From positions 1 to 18,250 of the forward strand of contig DKYC01000029.1 in the NCBI GenBank assembly GCA_002492295.1: 18,250 nt of DNA, read 5' to 3'. This stretch comes from Lachnospiraceae bacterium UBA7110. Its GTDB lineage: Bacteria; Bacillota; Clostridia; Lachnospirales; Lachnospiraceae. Shown piece by piece: positions 12,853 to 18,250 of the stretch (position 1 is the stretch's first letter; each line of letters opens with the position of its first letter). Made by a program: the position numbers and the translations under genes. Under the pieces are notes generated by a model. It was not told the DNA's origin. It saw only the letters and a list, made by a program, of their open reading frames with translations, and did no database searches.

Positions 12853-14421
12853 TTAATTGACTTCTGCCGTGTGGCTCAAAAGCCAGCTTCCGTCCTCGCG
12901 CTCCTGAGCAGTTACGCTCATAACACAGCTGTTCCTATGCTTTTCGACCAAATACCGCTCGATAAATCCGTCCTGTACATCACCGTCGCCATATGCCTTA
13001 TAGATGTCATCCCAAAGGTCTTTATCCGTGATAATCAGGTCAAAGCTTACATTGTCATCGTCCGTCGCCATCATCTCCTGAAAGCACGCAATATAGTAAT
13101 CGTAAATATCCCCGATATACCCTTCTTCACTGCCACGCACCGTCTGCACCGTAATATTTGCCGTATTGTTGTCAGGAACAGTCGTTCCTCCTGCCGTAGC
13201 CGTTCCTGTCGGCGGCGTCGTTGTTGTTGTCGTTGTTGTTGTAGTGGTTGCCGGCGGCGGTGTCGGCGGCGTTACTGGTGTTACCGGCGTTTGGGATGGA
13301 TTCACTTCAAGTCCGCTATACCTGTTTCCCCTGCATGCCGGAAGATAAATTGACAAATCCCTGCGCACATGGTTCCCCGCGTAATCCGCATCGGAACAGT
13401 TAAAATAATCATACGTATTCGGATTTGTGTCATCCCATGTACTGTCCACATTGTAGTATTGACCGTCTTCTAGCTTTACGATATTCCACGCATGGTTCTG
13501 ACCCGCATACCCCATAACATAATAACAGGGAATATCCAGCTGCATAAGCACATACTGCAATGCCCGCGCATAGCCCGCGCATACGGTCCTCCCATATACA
13601 AGCGCACTGTACGCGCTTTGGTTCATGGGCGCGTTTGCATCGTACTGCACCGATTGAATCAGTGCGTCATGTGCTTCCCGTTCCTTATCATAATCCGTAT
13701 AACTGCCATACGTCTGATCCATAATCTGCTTTGCCGCATCCTCAAACTTTGATTTTGAGCCTTCAATGTCGTTTGCCGTAATGTTAAATACAAGCGTAAT
13801 ATCCGCCACCTGTCCTAACGGCACATATTTGTACTTGTATGCGGTATCCACCCAAAACAGCTCCGGATGGTCGCTCACCACCGCCGTAAACGCATTCTTA
13901 AGGTCGTTCGCCGTAATATCCGTCACAGGCGAGAAATTCTTCTGCATATCATCCGCATTCGCGTAAATCTGACGGTAAAGCGCCTTCTGCGTTTCATTGA
14001 GCATCGCATAATACGGATAGAACTCCTCGTCAAACGTAAGACCGTCCCCCGTCTTTCCCTTGCCCAATGTCTCAAGGATTTCGTCCGCCTTGGCCTGCGA
14101 AACCTCCGTACCGGTTGACTTCACGGGAATGTATCCGGTCAGCGCCGCCACTTTTTTCGGTATGTCCAAAGGCTTTTCTTCCTCTTCATCCTCCGGATCC
14201 GGGCTTTCTGCCGCAGGCTGTTCTCCCTGCGTGACAGTCGTTTTTATTGCATAGCTGCCCACAGGGTCTTCCTCCACATCTTCCATATTTTCGTCTGTTT
14301 TTCCCAAACGTTCTCCAATTTTTACAGCTATATCGGGATTGCGGCTGCAAAGCGCAATAAAAAGGAGTATAAGCGCAAGCAGACCACCAATACCGTATAG
14401 CAGTTTCTCTACTATACGCAC
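12853..14421 (-). CDS. Membrane-anchored or secreted transglutaminase-like protein with poly-Thr linker
   Basis: 522 aa starting at GTG 14421 (GGAGG 7-8 nt upstream). An N-terminal hydrophobic helix (about 8-25, then CSRNPD) anchors or exports it; a Cys at 25 follows LIALC-like residues but no clear lipobox. An acidic low-complexity stretch follows (47-85). The transglutaminase-like core (about 240-345) has the Cys-His-Asp triad: C281 in YGRTVCAGYARALQ, H310 in GQNHAWNIV and D325 in YYNVDSTWDD. Bacterial members act as cysteine proteases or cross-linkers of surface proteins. A Pro/Thr linker (376-415) contains eleven consecutive Thr, then a C-terminal domain of about 100 residues (VRGSEEGYIGDIYDYYI...) not recognised. 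It has its own perfect-consensus promoter at 14553-14581 and a terminator at 12774-12820. Confidence 0.88.
   Translation of the reverse strand: MRIVEKLLYGIGGLLALILLFIALCSRNPDIAVKIGERLGKTDENMEDVEEDPVGSYAIKTTVTQGEQPAAESPDPEDEEEEKPLDIPKKVAALTGYIPVKSTGTEVSQAKADEILETLGKGKTGDGLTFDEEFYPYYAMLNETQKALYRQIYANADDMQKNFSPVTDITANDLKNAFTAVVSDHPELFWVDTAYKYKYVPLGQVADITLVFNITANDIEGSKSKFEDAAKQIMDQTYGSYTDYDKEREAHDALIQSVQYDANAPMNQSAYSALVYGRTVCAGYARALQYVLMQLDIPCYYVMGYAGQNHAWNIVKLEDGQYYNVDSTWDDTNPNTYDYFNCSDADYAGNHVRRDLSIYLPACRGNRYSGLEVNPSQTPVTPVTPPTPPPATTTTTTTTTTTPPTGTATAGGTTVPDNNTANITVQTVRGSEEGYIGDIYDYYIACFQEMMATDDDNVSFDLIITDKDLWDDIYKAYGDGDVQDGFIERYLVEKHRNSCVMSVTAQEREDGSWLLSHTAEVN
13205..13277. repeat. Low-complexity triplet tract encoding the Pro/Thr linker
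   Basis: A run of ACN and CCG codons on minus; eleven Thr codons occupy 13216-13248 (mostly ACA with ACG, ACC and ACT), flanked by CCG (Pro) codons. The tract could change length by slippage and would then alter linker length in threes without frameshift. Confidence 0.7.
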
Positions 14422-14516
14422 AATGGTACCTCCTCTTCCTACTTATACTCCCCCATGAGCATCAAACGACAATACGCTTCGCGCACTGTCATACAGCATC
14501 TCCATATGCCGAAATT

Positions 14517-14540
14517 GTTGCTTTTATTTAAACAAAGCAA
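14517..14540. other. Inverted repeat in the transglutaminase leader
   Basis: TTGCTTT (14517-14523) and AAAGCAA (14534-14540) are perfect 7-bp arms around a 10-nt AT-rich loop, near the predicted 5' end of the minus-strand transcript. It may be an operator or a 5' stabilising hairpin. Confidence 0.35.
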
Positions 14541-14552
14541 TTAATTTCTTTA

Positions 14553-14581
14553 ATTATAAGACTTTTTATAGGTTGTGTCAA
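14553..14581 (-). promoter_or_regulatory. Promoter of the transglutaminase-like gene
   Basis: On minus, TTGACA (14581-14576), 17 nt, TATAAT (14558-14553): a perfect sigma-A consensus. It gives a leader of about 125 nt to GTG 14421. Its -35 overlaps the -35 of the divergent promoter. Confidence 0.85.
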
Positions 14582-14601
14582 TCTGTCATTTTGTATATAA
14601 T
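14573..14601 (+). promoter_or_regulatory. Promoter of the nrdG-like gene
   Basis: TTGTGT (14573-14578), 17 nt, TATAAT (14596-14601). It starts transcription near 14608, about 97 nt before GTG 14705, and shares three bases of its -35 with the divergent promoter. Confidence 0.75.
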
Positions 14602-14704
14602 AAGATAAAATAACACTGCAGTTTTGCCTAAACAGCATAAACCAAATGTCCGGAACTAACATAACGGGGCAATATGCTTTATTGTATGAAAGAAGGATGC
14701 AAAC

Positions 14705-15436
14705 GTGAAAATTTTAGGATTAAATAAAACCACCCTGCTTGATTACCCAAAGCGGGTGGCATGTACTATTTTTTTGGGCGGCTGCAATTTCCGCTGTCCG
14801 TTCTGCCACAATAAGGATATTGTACTTGCCTCAGACTGCATTGACGAATTTTCCCAGGAGGAAATTTTCGCCTTCCTCAAAAAGCGTCAAAATATTCTCA
14901 CAGGCGTATGTATCACGGGCGGGGAACCGACAATCCACAGCAGTTTGCCCGACTTTATCGCTGCAATCCGGCAGCTCGGTTACCATGTAAAGCTTGATAC
15001 CAACGGCTCCAATCCCGCGATGCTCGCATCACTGATTGCAGATGGGCTGATTGACTACTGTGCAATGGATATCAAAAACTGCCCCGAAAAATATGACGCA
15101 AGTGTCAGTTTTCCCGATTCCCCCACACCCGCCGTATACCGTTTTTCAGACATCGCACAGTCTGTCAAAATTCTCTTATCACAGCCCTGCGATGGCAAAA
15201 ACGGGTTTTCCTACGAGTTTCGCACAACCCTCGTTAAGGAGCTGCACGAAGAGGCAGATATCCATGCCATCTGCCAGTGGCTTGCAGGCGCAAATGCATA
15301 TTATCTGCAATCTTATGCGGAAAGCGACGGCGTTTTCTGCAAGGGATTTCATGCACACGAAGAGTCTGTGCTTGCGCATTTTGAGCATCTGTGCCAGTCC
15401 TATATTCCCAATACACATTTGCGGGGTGTATCTTAA
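14705..15436 (+). CDS. nrdG: Radical SAM activating enzyme, anaerobic ribonucleotide reductase activase type (NrdG2-like)
   Basis: 243 aa. Activases of this type use a 4Fe-4S cluster and S-adenosylmethionine to put a glycyl radical on the anaerobic ribonucleotide reductase NrdD. The cluster motif CX3CX2C is at GGCNFRCPFCHN (C27, C31, C34). ITGGEPTIH (70-78) is the SAM-binding GGE motif, and the start ILGLNKTTLLDYPKRVACTIF is typical of the NrdG2 group. The residues before YLQSY near 200 fit a partial TIM barrel. The start is GTG 14705 behind GAAGGA. nrdD is not in the window, so the partner is inferred; related activases serve other glycyl-radical enzymes. The gene ends one base before the stop of the convergent DUF6128-like gene. 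Confidence 0.85.
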   Translation: MKILGLNKTTLLDYPKRVACTIFLGGCNFRCPFCHNKDIVLASDCIDEFSQEEIFAFLKKRQNILTGVCITGGEPTIHSSLPDFIAAIRQLGYHVKLDTNGSNPAMLASLIADGLIDYCAMDIKNCPEKYDASVSFPDSPTPAVYRFSDIAQSVKILLSQPCDGKNGFSYEFRTTLVKELHEEADIHAICQWLAGANAYYLQSYAESDGVFCKGFHAHEESVLAHFEHLCQSYIPNTHLRGVS

Positions 15437-15437
15437 T

Positions 15438-16298
15438 CTAAATCTCGACCTGCTTCATATAATATCCAAAGCATCCTTCATAAATCTCACGCCGTTCTTC
15501 TTCACGCATCCGCGCCTCCCCAATGTCAAATCCCTCAAATCCGAACATCTGTGCAATCCTTTTTTCCCGTTCATAATAAACGCCTGGTACGCCAAGATAA
15601 TATTCCACGGTGGCGCCCTCGTTTGCCGCGCGGATCCTGCTGTCTGTCAGCTGCTGCTCCTCGAACCGAAACAGTAAAAGCTGTCTGTAATTGTAATAAG
15701 AATGGAGCACAAAGGAATTGGAAATCAGGCTGTGATACCGTTGTGTCAGTATTACAAGGTCCTTCGGTTTTATCAGCAAAGACTGCGCTTCCGGAAAAAT
15801 ATGTACCCGCGGATAGGTATCGGCAAGCTGTTCCCACTTGTCCCGCGGAAGTTTTTCCGGCAAATCACGGCTGGCACTGTCCGGACGATATATAGTCTTT
15901 TTTGTGGTATCGTCCTCCTGCGCTTTCTGCAAATCCCCCCCCGCAGGCTGCTTCGTCTGCTGTTCACAGGATGCGGTTTGCGGTACCGCGCTGCTCTCAC
16001 GAAGCACGCACACACCTTTTCGGCACCCGTAAAGCGGAATTTCCACGCGGACACACTTTTCAAAGCCGTTTGCATCTCCCCATGCAAGCTTTTCCATACC
16101 GTATCCATTCTGAATCCCAACGTTTCCCAGGCACCATTTTTCACCGCTGTCCCCGACCGCATACACACTGCACTTATTTCCGCATTGCAACGGCACGCCG
16201 CGCAGTCCCACACAAATCCCGTTGCGCTCCACCCGCAAAAAACCTATGTTGCGCTCCTTCCTGTCACCATTAATATAATCTATATAAAAAAACTGCAT
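15438..16298 (-). CDS. DUF6128-like Lachnospiraceae protein
   Basis: 286 aa from ATG 16298 (MQFFYIDYINGDRKERN...), chosen over an upstream in-frame start at 16337 because GGGGG lies 7 nt upstream and the family begins with this Met. The N-terminal domain (1-105) is a beta-rich module with regularly spaced Gly and Cys (GVPLQCGNKCSVYAVGD...). A polar linker (106-150; QQTKQPAGGDLQ) leads to the C-terminal domain with KWEQLADTYPRVHIF, LIKPKDLVILTQRYHSLISNSF, LHSYYNYRQLLLFRF and YYLGVPGVYYEREKRIAQMFGF. The layout matches proteins restricted to this family; function unknown. No signal peptide or membrane span. Its ribosome binding site is part of the upstream terminator-like hairpin. Confidence 0.8.
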   Translation of the reverse strand: MQFFYIDYINGDRKERNIGFLRVERNGICVGLRGVPLQCGNKCSVYAVGDSGEKWCLGNVGIQNGYGMEKLAWGDANGFEKCVRVEIPLYGCRKGVCVLRESSAVPQTASCEQQTKQPAGGDLQKAQEDDTTKKTIYRPDSASRDLPEKLPRDKWEQLADTYPRVHIFPEAQSLLIKPKDLVILTQRYHSLISNSFVLHSYYNYRQLLLFRFEEQQLTDSRIRAANEGATVEYYLGVPGVYYEREKRIAQMFGFEGFDIGEARMREEERREIYEGCFGYYMKQVEI

Positions 16299-16368
16299 AA
16301 AAAAACCCCCTTCCGTATTCCGGACAGCGTCCGCCATACACTAATGTATGTCCACGACAGGGGGTTTT
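16299..16368 (-). terminator. Long terminator-like hairpin ending at the DUF6128-like start codon
   Basis: On minus, AAAACCCCC (16368-16360) pairs with GGGGGTTTT (16310-16302) around a 49-nt loop with small inner stems (16335-16350 and 16322-16332). It is followed by T-rich sequence to ATG 16298. It can terminate the PucR-type gene and mask the GGGGG Shine-Dalgarno of the next gene. Confidence 0.6.
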
Positions 16369-16381
16369 AGAACTTATACCA

Positions 16382-17467
16382 TTATTCCAGCGAATCAATA
16401 TACCGCATATAATTCACAACCATAAGTGCAATCTTAAATGTCAACGCGTCATCAAACTTCCGGATGTCAAGTCCCGTCGCCTGATGCAGTTTTTCAATCC
16501 TATACACAAGCGTATTCCGGTGCACAAAAAGCTGCCTTGAAGTTTCCGACACATTGAGGTTATTGTCGAAGAATTTCTGGACTGTTGTAAGGATTTCATC
16601 ATCCAAATCATTAATTACGTTCTCCCCGAAAATCTCCGCAATAAAAATGCGGCAAAGGTTAATCGGAAGCTGGTAAATCAGCCTGCCGATGCCAAGTGTA
16701 TTATAAGCATTAATCGGCTTTTCCATATAGAAAATCTTGCCTACATCCATCGCCATTTTCGCCTCTTTATAGGATTTAGACACTTCCTTCAGTTCCCCTA
16801 CAATCGTACCATAGGAAACCCTTGTAATCAGCATCGCCTCGGAGTTCATCATATCGACGATAACCTGTGCCTCCTGTTCCACCTCCCCGTAAGCATCCAG
16901 CGCGCTTACTTCCCTGATGACAATGATATTTTTCTGCTCCACTGCCGTAAGATAGTACCCCGGCTGCTCTCCAAAAATATTTTTCAAAAGCTCCATCGAT
17001 ACGTTGTCACTATCATTCTGTGCTTCCACCAAATACACCACACGCGGCGTGTTCGGCGCGATGCGCAGGCGTTTTGCACGGTTATAAATATCCACCAAAA
17101 GAAAGTTGTCCAGCAAAAGGTTTTGGAAAAAATTATTTTTATCAAAATGCTCCTTATACGCAATAATCAGGTTCTGAATTTGGCTCACTGCAATTCTTCC
17201 AATCATATATGCATCGGCACCCGTGCCCTTCGAAACCAGCACATAAGCCACTTCCTCATCCTCAAGTATTTTCAGCATATGATAATCCCCGACAATCTGA
17301 CTGTCCGCGGGTGATGCGACAAAATTATGAATAAGCTCCTGTGAAATATCCTTGTTATCAAAGGTAGATGCTGCCACGATACCCTCCATATCAATCACGC
17401 AAAAATCGACCTTTGTAATACTTTTCAATTCATCAATGCTTGACTGAATCATCTGATTTGAAATCAT
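16382..17467 (-). CDS. PucR/CdaR-type transcriptional regulator
   Basis: 361 aa. The C-terminus is a PucR-type helix-turn-helix: FFDNNLNVSETSRQLFVHRNT (299-319), LVYRIEKLHQATGLDIRKFDDALTFKIAL. The N-terminal part (1-110) resembles a sugar-diacid-recognition/sensor module (VDFCVIDMEGIVAAST), and the middle (140-250) a GGDEF-like CdaR linker. CdaR-type proteins activate sugar-acid or related catabolic genes. It lies directly behind the sugar ABC ATPase gene with only a terminator and 23 bp between. ATG 17467 follows AGGAGG. The effector is unknown; a regulator of the transporter or of carbohydrate genes nearby is likely. Confidence 0.85.
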   Translation of the reverse strand: MISNQMIQSSIDELKSITKVDFCVIDMEGIVAASTFDNKDISQELIHNFVASPADSQIVGDYHMLKILEDEEVAYVLVSKGTGADAYMIGRIAVSQIQNLIIAYKEHFDKNNFFQNLLLDNFLLVDIYNRAKRLRIAPNTPRVVYLVEAQNDSDNVSMELLKNIFGEQPGYYLTAVEQKNIIVIREVSALDAYGEVEQEAQVIVDMMNSEAMLITRVSYGTIVGELKEVSKSYKEAKMAMDVGKIFYMEKPINAYNTLGIGRLIYQLPINLCRIFIAEIFGENVINDLDDEILTTVQKFFDNNLNVSETSRQLFVHRNTLVYRIEKLHQATGLDIRKFDDALTFKIALMVVNYMRYIDSLE

Positions 17468-17490
17468 ATTTCCTCCTTATGTGCGTGTAT

Positions 17491-17522
17491 ACAAAACCCC
17501 CGACAGAATATCCATCGGGGGT
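17491..17522 (-). terminator. Terminator between the ABC ATPase and PucR-type genes
   Basis: On minus, CCCCCGA (17521-17515) pairs with TCGGGGG (17503-17497), 11-nt loop, then TTTTGT. Only 23 bp separate it from ATG 17467, leaving no room for a separate promoter, so partial readthrough is likely to express the regulator. Confidence 0.8.
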
Positions 17523-17551
17523 ATATTATCACATATTATGCATACAGACAA

Positions 17552-18250
17552 TTAGTTTGTAATAACCTTCTCTGTTTCCTTATCAAATACATGAATCTTC
17601 TCAACATCCATAGCAAACTTAACCTTGTCGCCCGGTCTAGCTGTTGTTCTGGGATCAACTCTCGCCGTGATAGGGAACTCAGCGATATCTGCATATAAGA
17701 ATACTTCTGCACCGAGAAGCTCGTATACACGGATTGTCGTGCTGAATGTGCTCTCAGCCTTTGCCTCTACCATCATCTGGGAATCATAGATATCCTCAGG
17801 TCTGATACCAAATGTAACTGTCTTTCCGTTGTAGCCGCCGTCGATTAACTTCTTAGACTTTGCAGGAGGAAGCGGAATAGAAAGGTCAGCTACGTTTAAG
17901 TAAGCTGTATCGCCCTTAACCTCTACCTTTGCATCGATGAAGTTCATCTGCGGAGAACCCATGAATCCTGCAACGAACAGGTTCTGCGGTCTGTCATATA
18001 AATTCTGCGGTGTATCTACCTGCTGAACAATACCGTCCTTCATAACTACGATACGTGTACCAAGCGTCATAGCCTCTGTCTGGTCATGTGTAACGTAGAT
18101 GATGGTTGTGCCCAGTCTCTGATGAAGCTTCGCAATCTCAATACGCATCTGTACACGGAGCTTTGCATCCAGGTTTGAAAGAGGCTCGTCCATGAGGAAT
18201 ACCTTAGGATTACGTACGATTGCACGACCCATGGCAACACGCTGTCTCTG
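17552..18250 (-). CDS. ugpC: Sugar ABC transporter ATP-binding protein (UgpC/MsmK/MalK type), 5' end outside window
   Basis: C-terminal 232 codons of a carbohydrate importer ATPase; the frame enters from the window edge at 18250 as QRQRVAMGRAI, the tail of the LSGGQ signature. Walker B with D-loop is VFLMDEPLSNLDA, and the switch His is in IYVTHDQTEAM. The C-terminal regulatory domain of the MalK/MsmK family follows (FGIRPEDIYD, ELLGAEVFLYAD, RPGDKVKFAMD, ending VEKIHVFDKETEKVITN). It energises one or several sugar permeases whose genes are not in the window. Codon choice is more regular than in its neighbours, which fits a well-expressed gene. The specific symbol within this family is not certain. 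Confidence 0.92.
   Translation of the reverse strand, partial: QRQRVAMGRAIVRNPKVFLMDEPLSNLDAKLRVQMRIEIAKLHQRLGTTIIYVTHDQTEAMTLGTRIVVMKDGIVQQVDTPQNLYDRPQNLFVAGFMGSPQMNFIDAKVEVKGDTAYLNVADLSIPLPPAKSKKLIDGGYNGKTVTFGIRPEDIYDSQMMVEAKAESTFSTTIRVYELLGAEVFLYADIAEFPITARVDPRTTARPGDKVKFAMDVEKIHVFDKETEKVITN

Noticed and set aside
13166..13348. Plus-strand frame rich in Val across the linker region
   Set aside because: It is the complement of the Thr/Pro codon tract in the transglutaminase-like gene; repeat-driven open frame without a start signal.
14443..14505. 20-codon frame in the transglutaminase leader (leader-peptide candidate)
   Set aside because: No ribosome binding site in front of its ATG and no run of regulatory codons; likely chance.
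16299..16337. Upstream start for the DUF6128-like protein
   Set aside because: It has no ribosome binding site and lies inside the terminator-like hairpin; ATG 16298 has GGGGG at good spacing and matches the family start.
1..18250. CRISPR arrays, tRNA or rRNA genes, insertion sequences with terminal repeats, replication origin
   Set aside because: No regularly spaced repeats, no cloverleaf or rRNA-like stretch, no transposase with flanking inverted repeats, and no DnaA-box cluster was recognised.

Overview
The window looks like a chromosomal segment from an anaerobic, probably motile, Gram-positive Clostridia, most likely a Lachnospiraceae member. The family-level reasons are a eukaryote/archaea-like (type 3) prolyl-tRNA synthetase, a cysteine-rich FliB-type protein, an NrdG-type radical SAM activase, a YtvI-like permease, a protein of the type restricted to this family (DUF6128-like), GGAGG ribosome binding sites and strong sigma-A-like promoters. 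No species can be named from sequence alone.

Layout. 1-990: decayed accessory DNA on the + strand: a C-terminal coding fragment, then a PD-(D/E)XK (Rpn-type) nuclease gene with an in-frame amber codon and a truncated 3' end, then a hairpin. 992-2955: a small AT-rich cassette of three minus-strand genes (60-aa protein, RelA/SpoT-type synthetase without a hydrolase domain, 179-aa unknown protein). It sits exactly between two copies of the last 83 bp of proS. The outer copy keeps the ProS reading frame with almost only synonymous changes and has a hairpin behind it. This looks like a mini-island inserted at the 3' end of proS, with a toxin-antitoxin or phage-defence-like gene set as cargo. 2876-5878: proS and an HD-GYP protein with a degenerate receiver domain, both minus strand, each with its own promoter. 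5914-6354: a compact type I toxin-antitoxin-like locus: a 26-aa hydrophobic peptide gene on +, a long shared hairpin, and a convergent minus-strand antisense RNA promoter. It overlaps a coding remnant on the other strand. 6385-7551: fliB-like gene on +. 7559-8265: thiT with a TPP riboswitch, minus. 8336-14421: a minus-strand series of methyl-accepting chemotaxis protein, type Ic aminotransferase, YtvI/AI-2E permease and secreted or membrane-anchored transglutaminase-like protein. 14553-14601: two divergent promoters with overlapping -35 boxes. 14705-15436: NrdG-like radical SAM activase on +. 15438-18250: minus-strand ugpC-type ABC ATPase (cut by the window edge), PucR/CdaR-type regulator and a DUF6128-like protein, separated by terminator hairpins with almost no room for promoters.

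How the genes may work together. Several encode sensing or signalling proteins (c-di-GMP hydrolysis, chemotaxis, flagellin modification, PucR-type sensing next to a sugar ABC ATPase). The strongest candidates for something undescribed are the proS-3'-end mini-island with its alarmone-synthetase cassette, the toxin locus whose two convergent leaders resemble each other, and a repeated arrangement in which a terminator-like hairpin, the Shine-Dalgarno sequence, a T7 tract and the start codon are packed together (thiT and the DUF6128-like gene).
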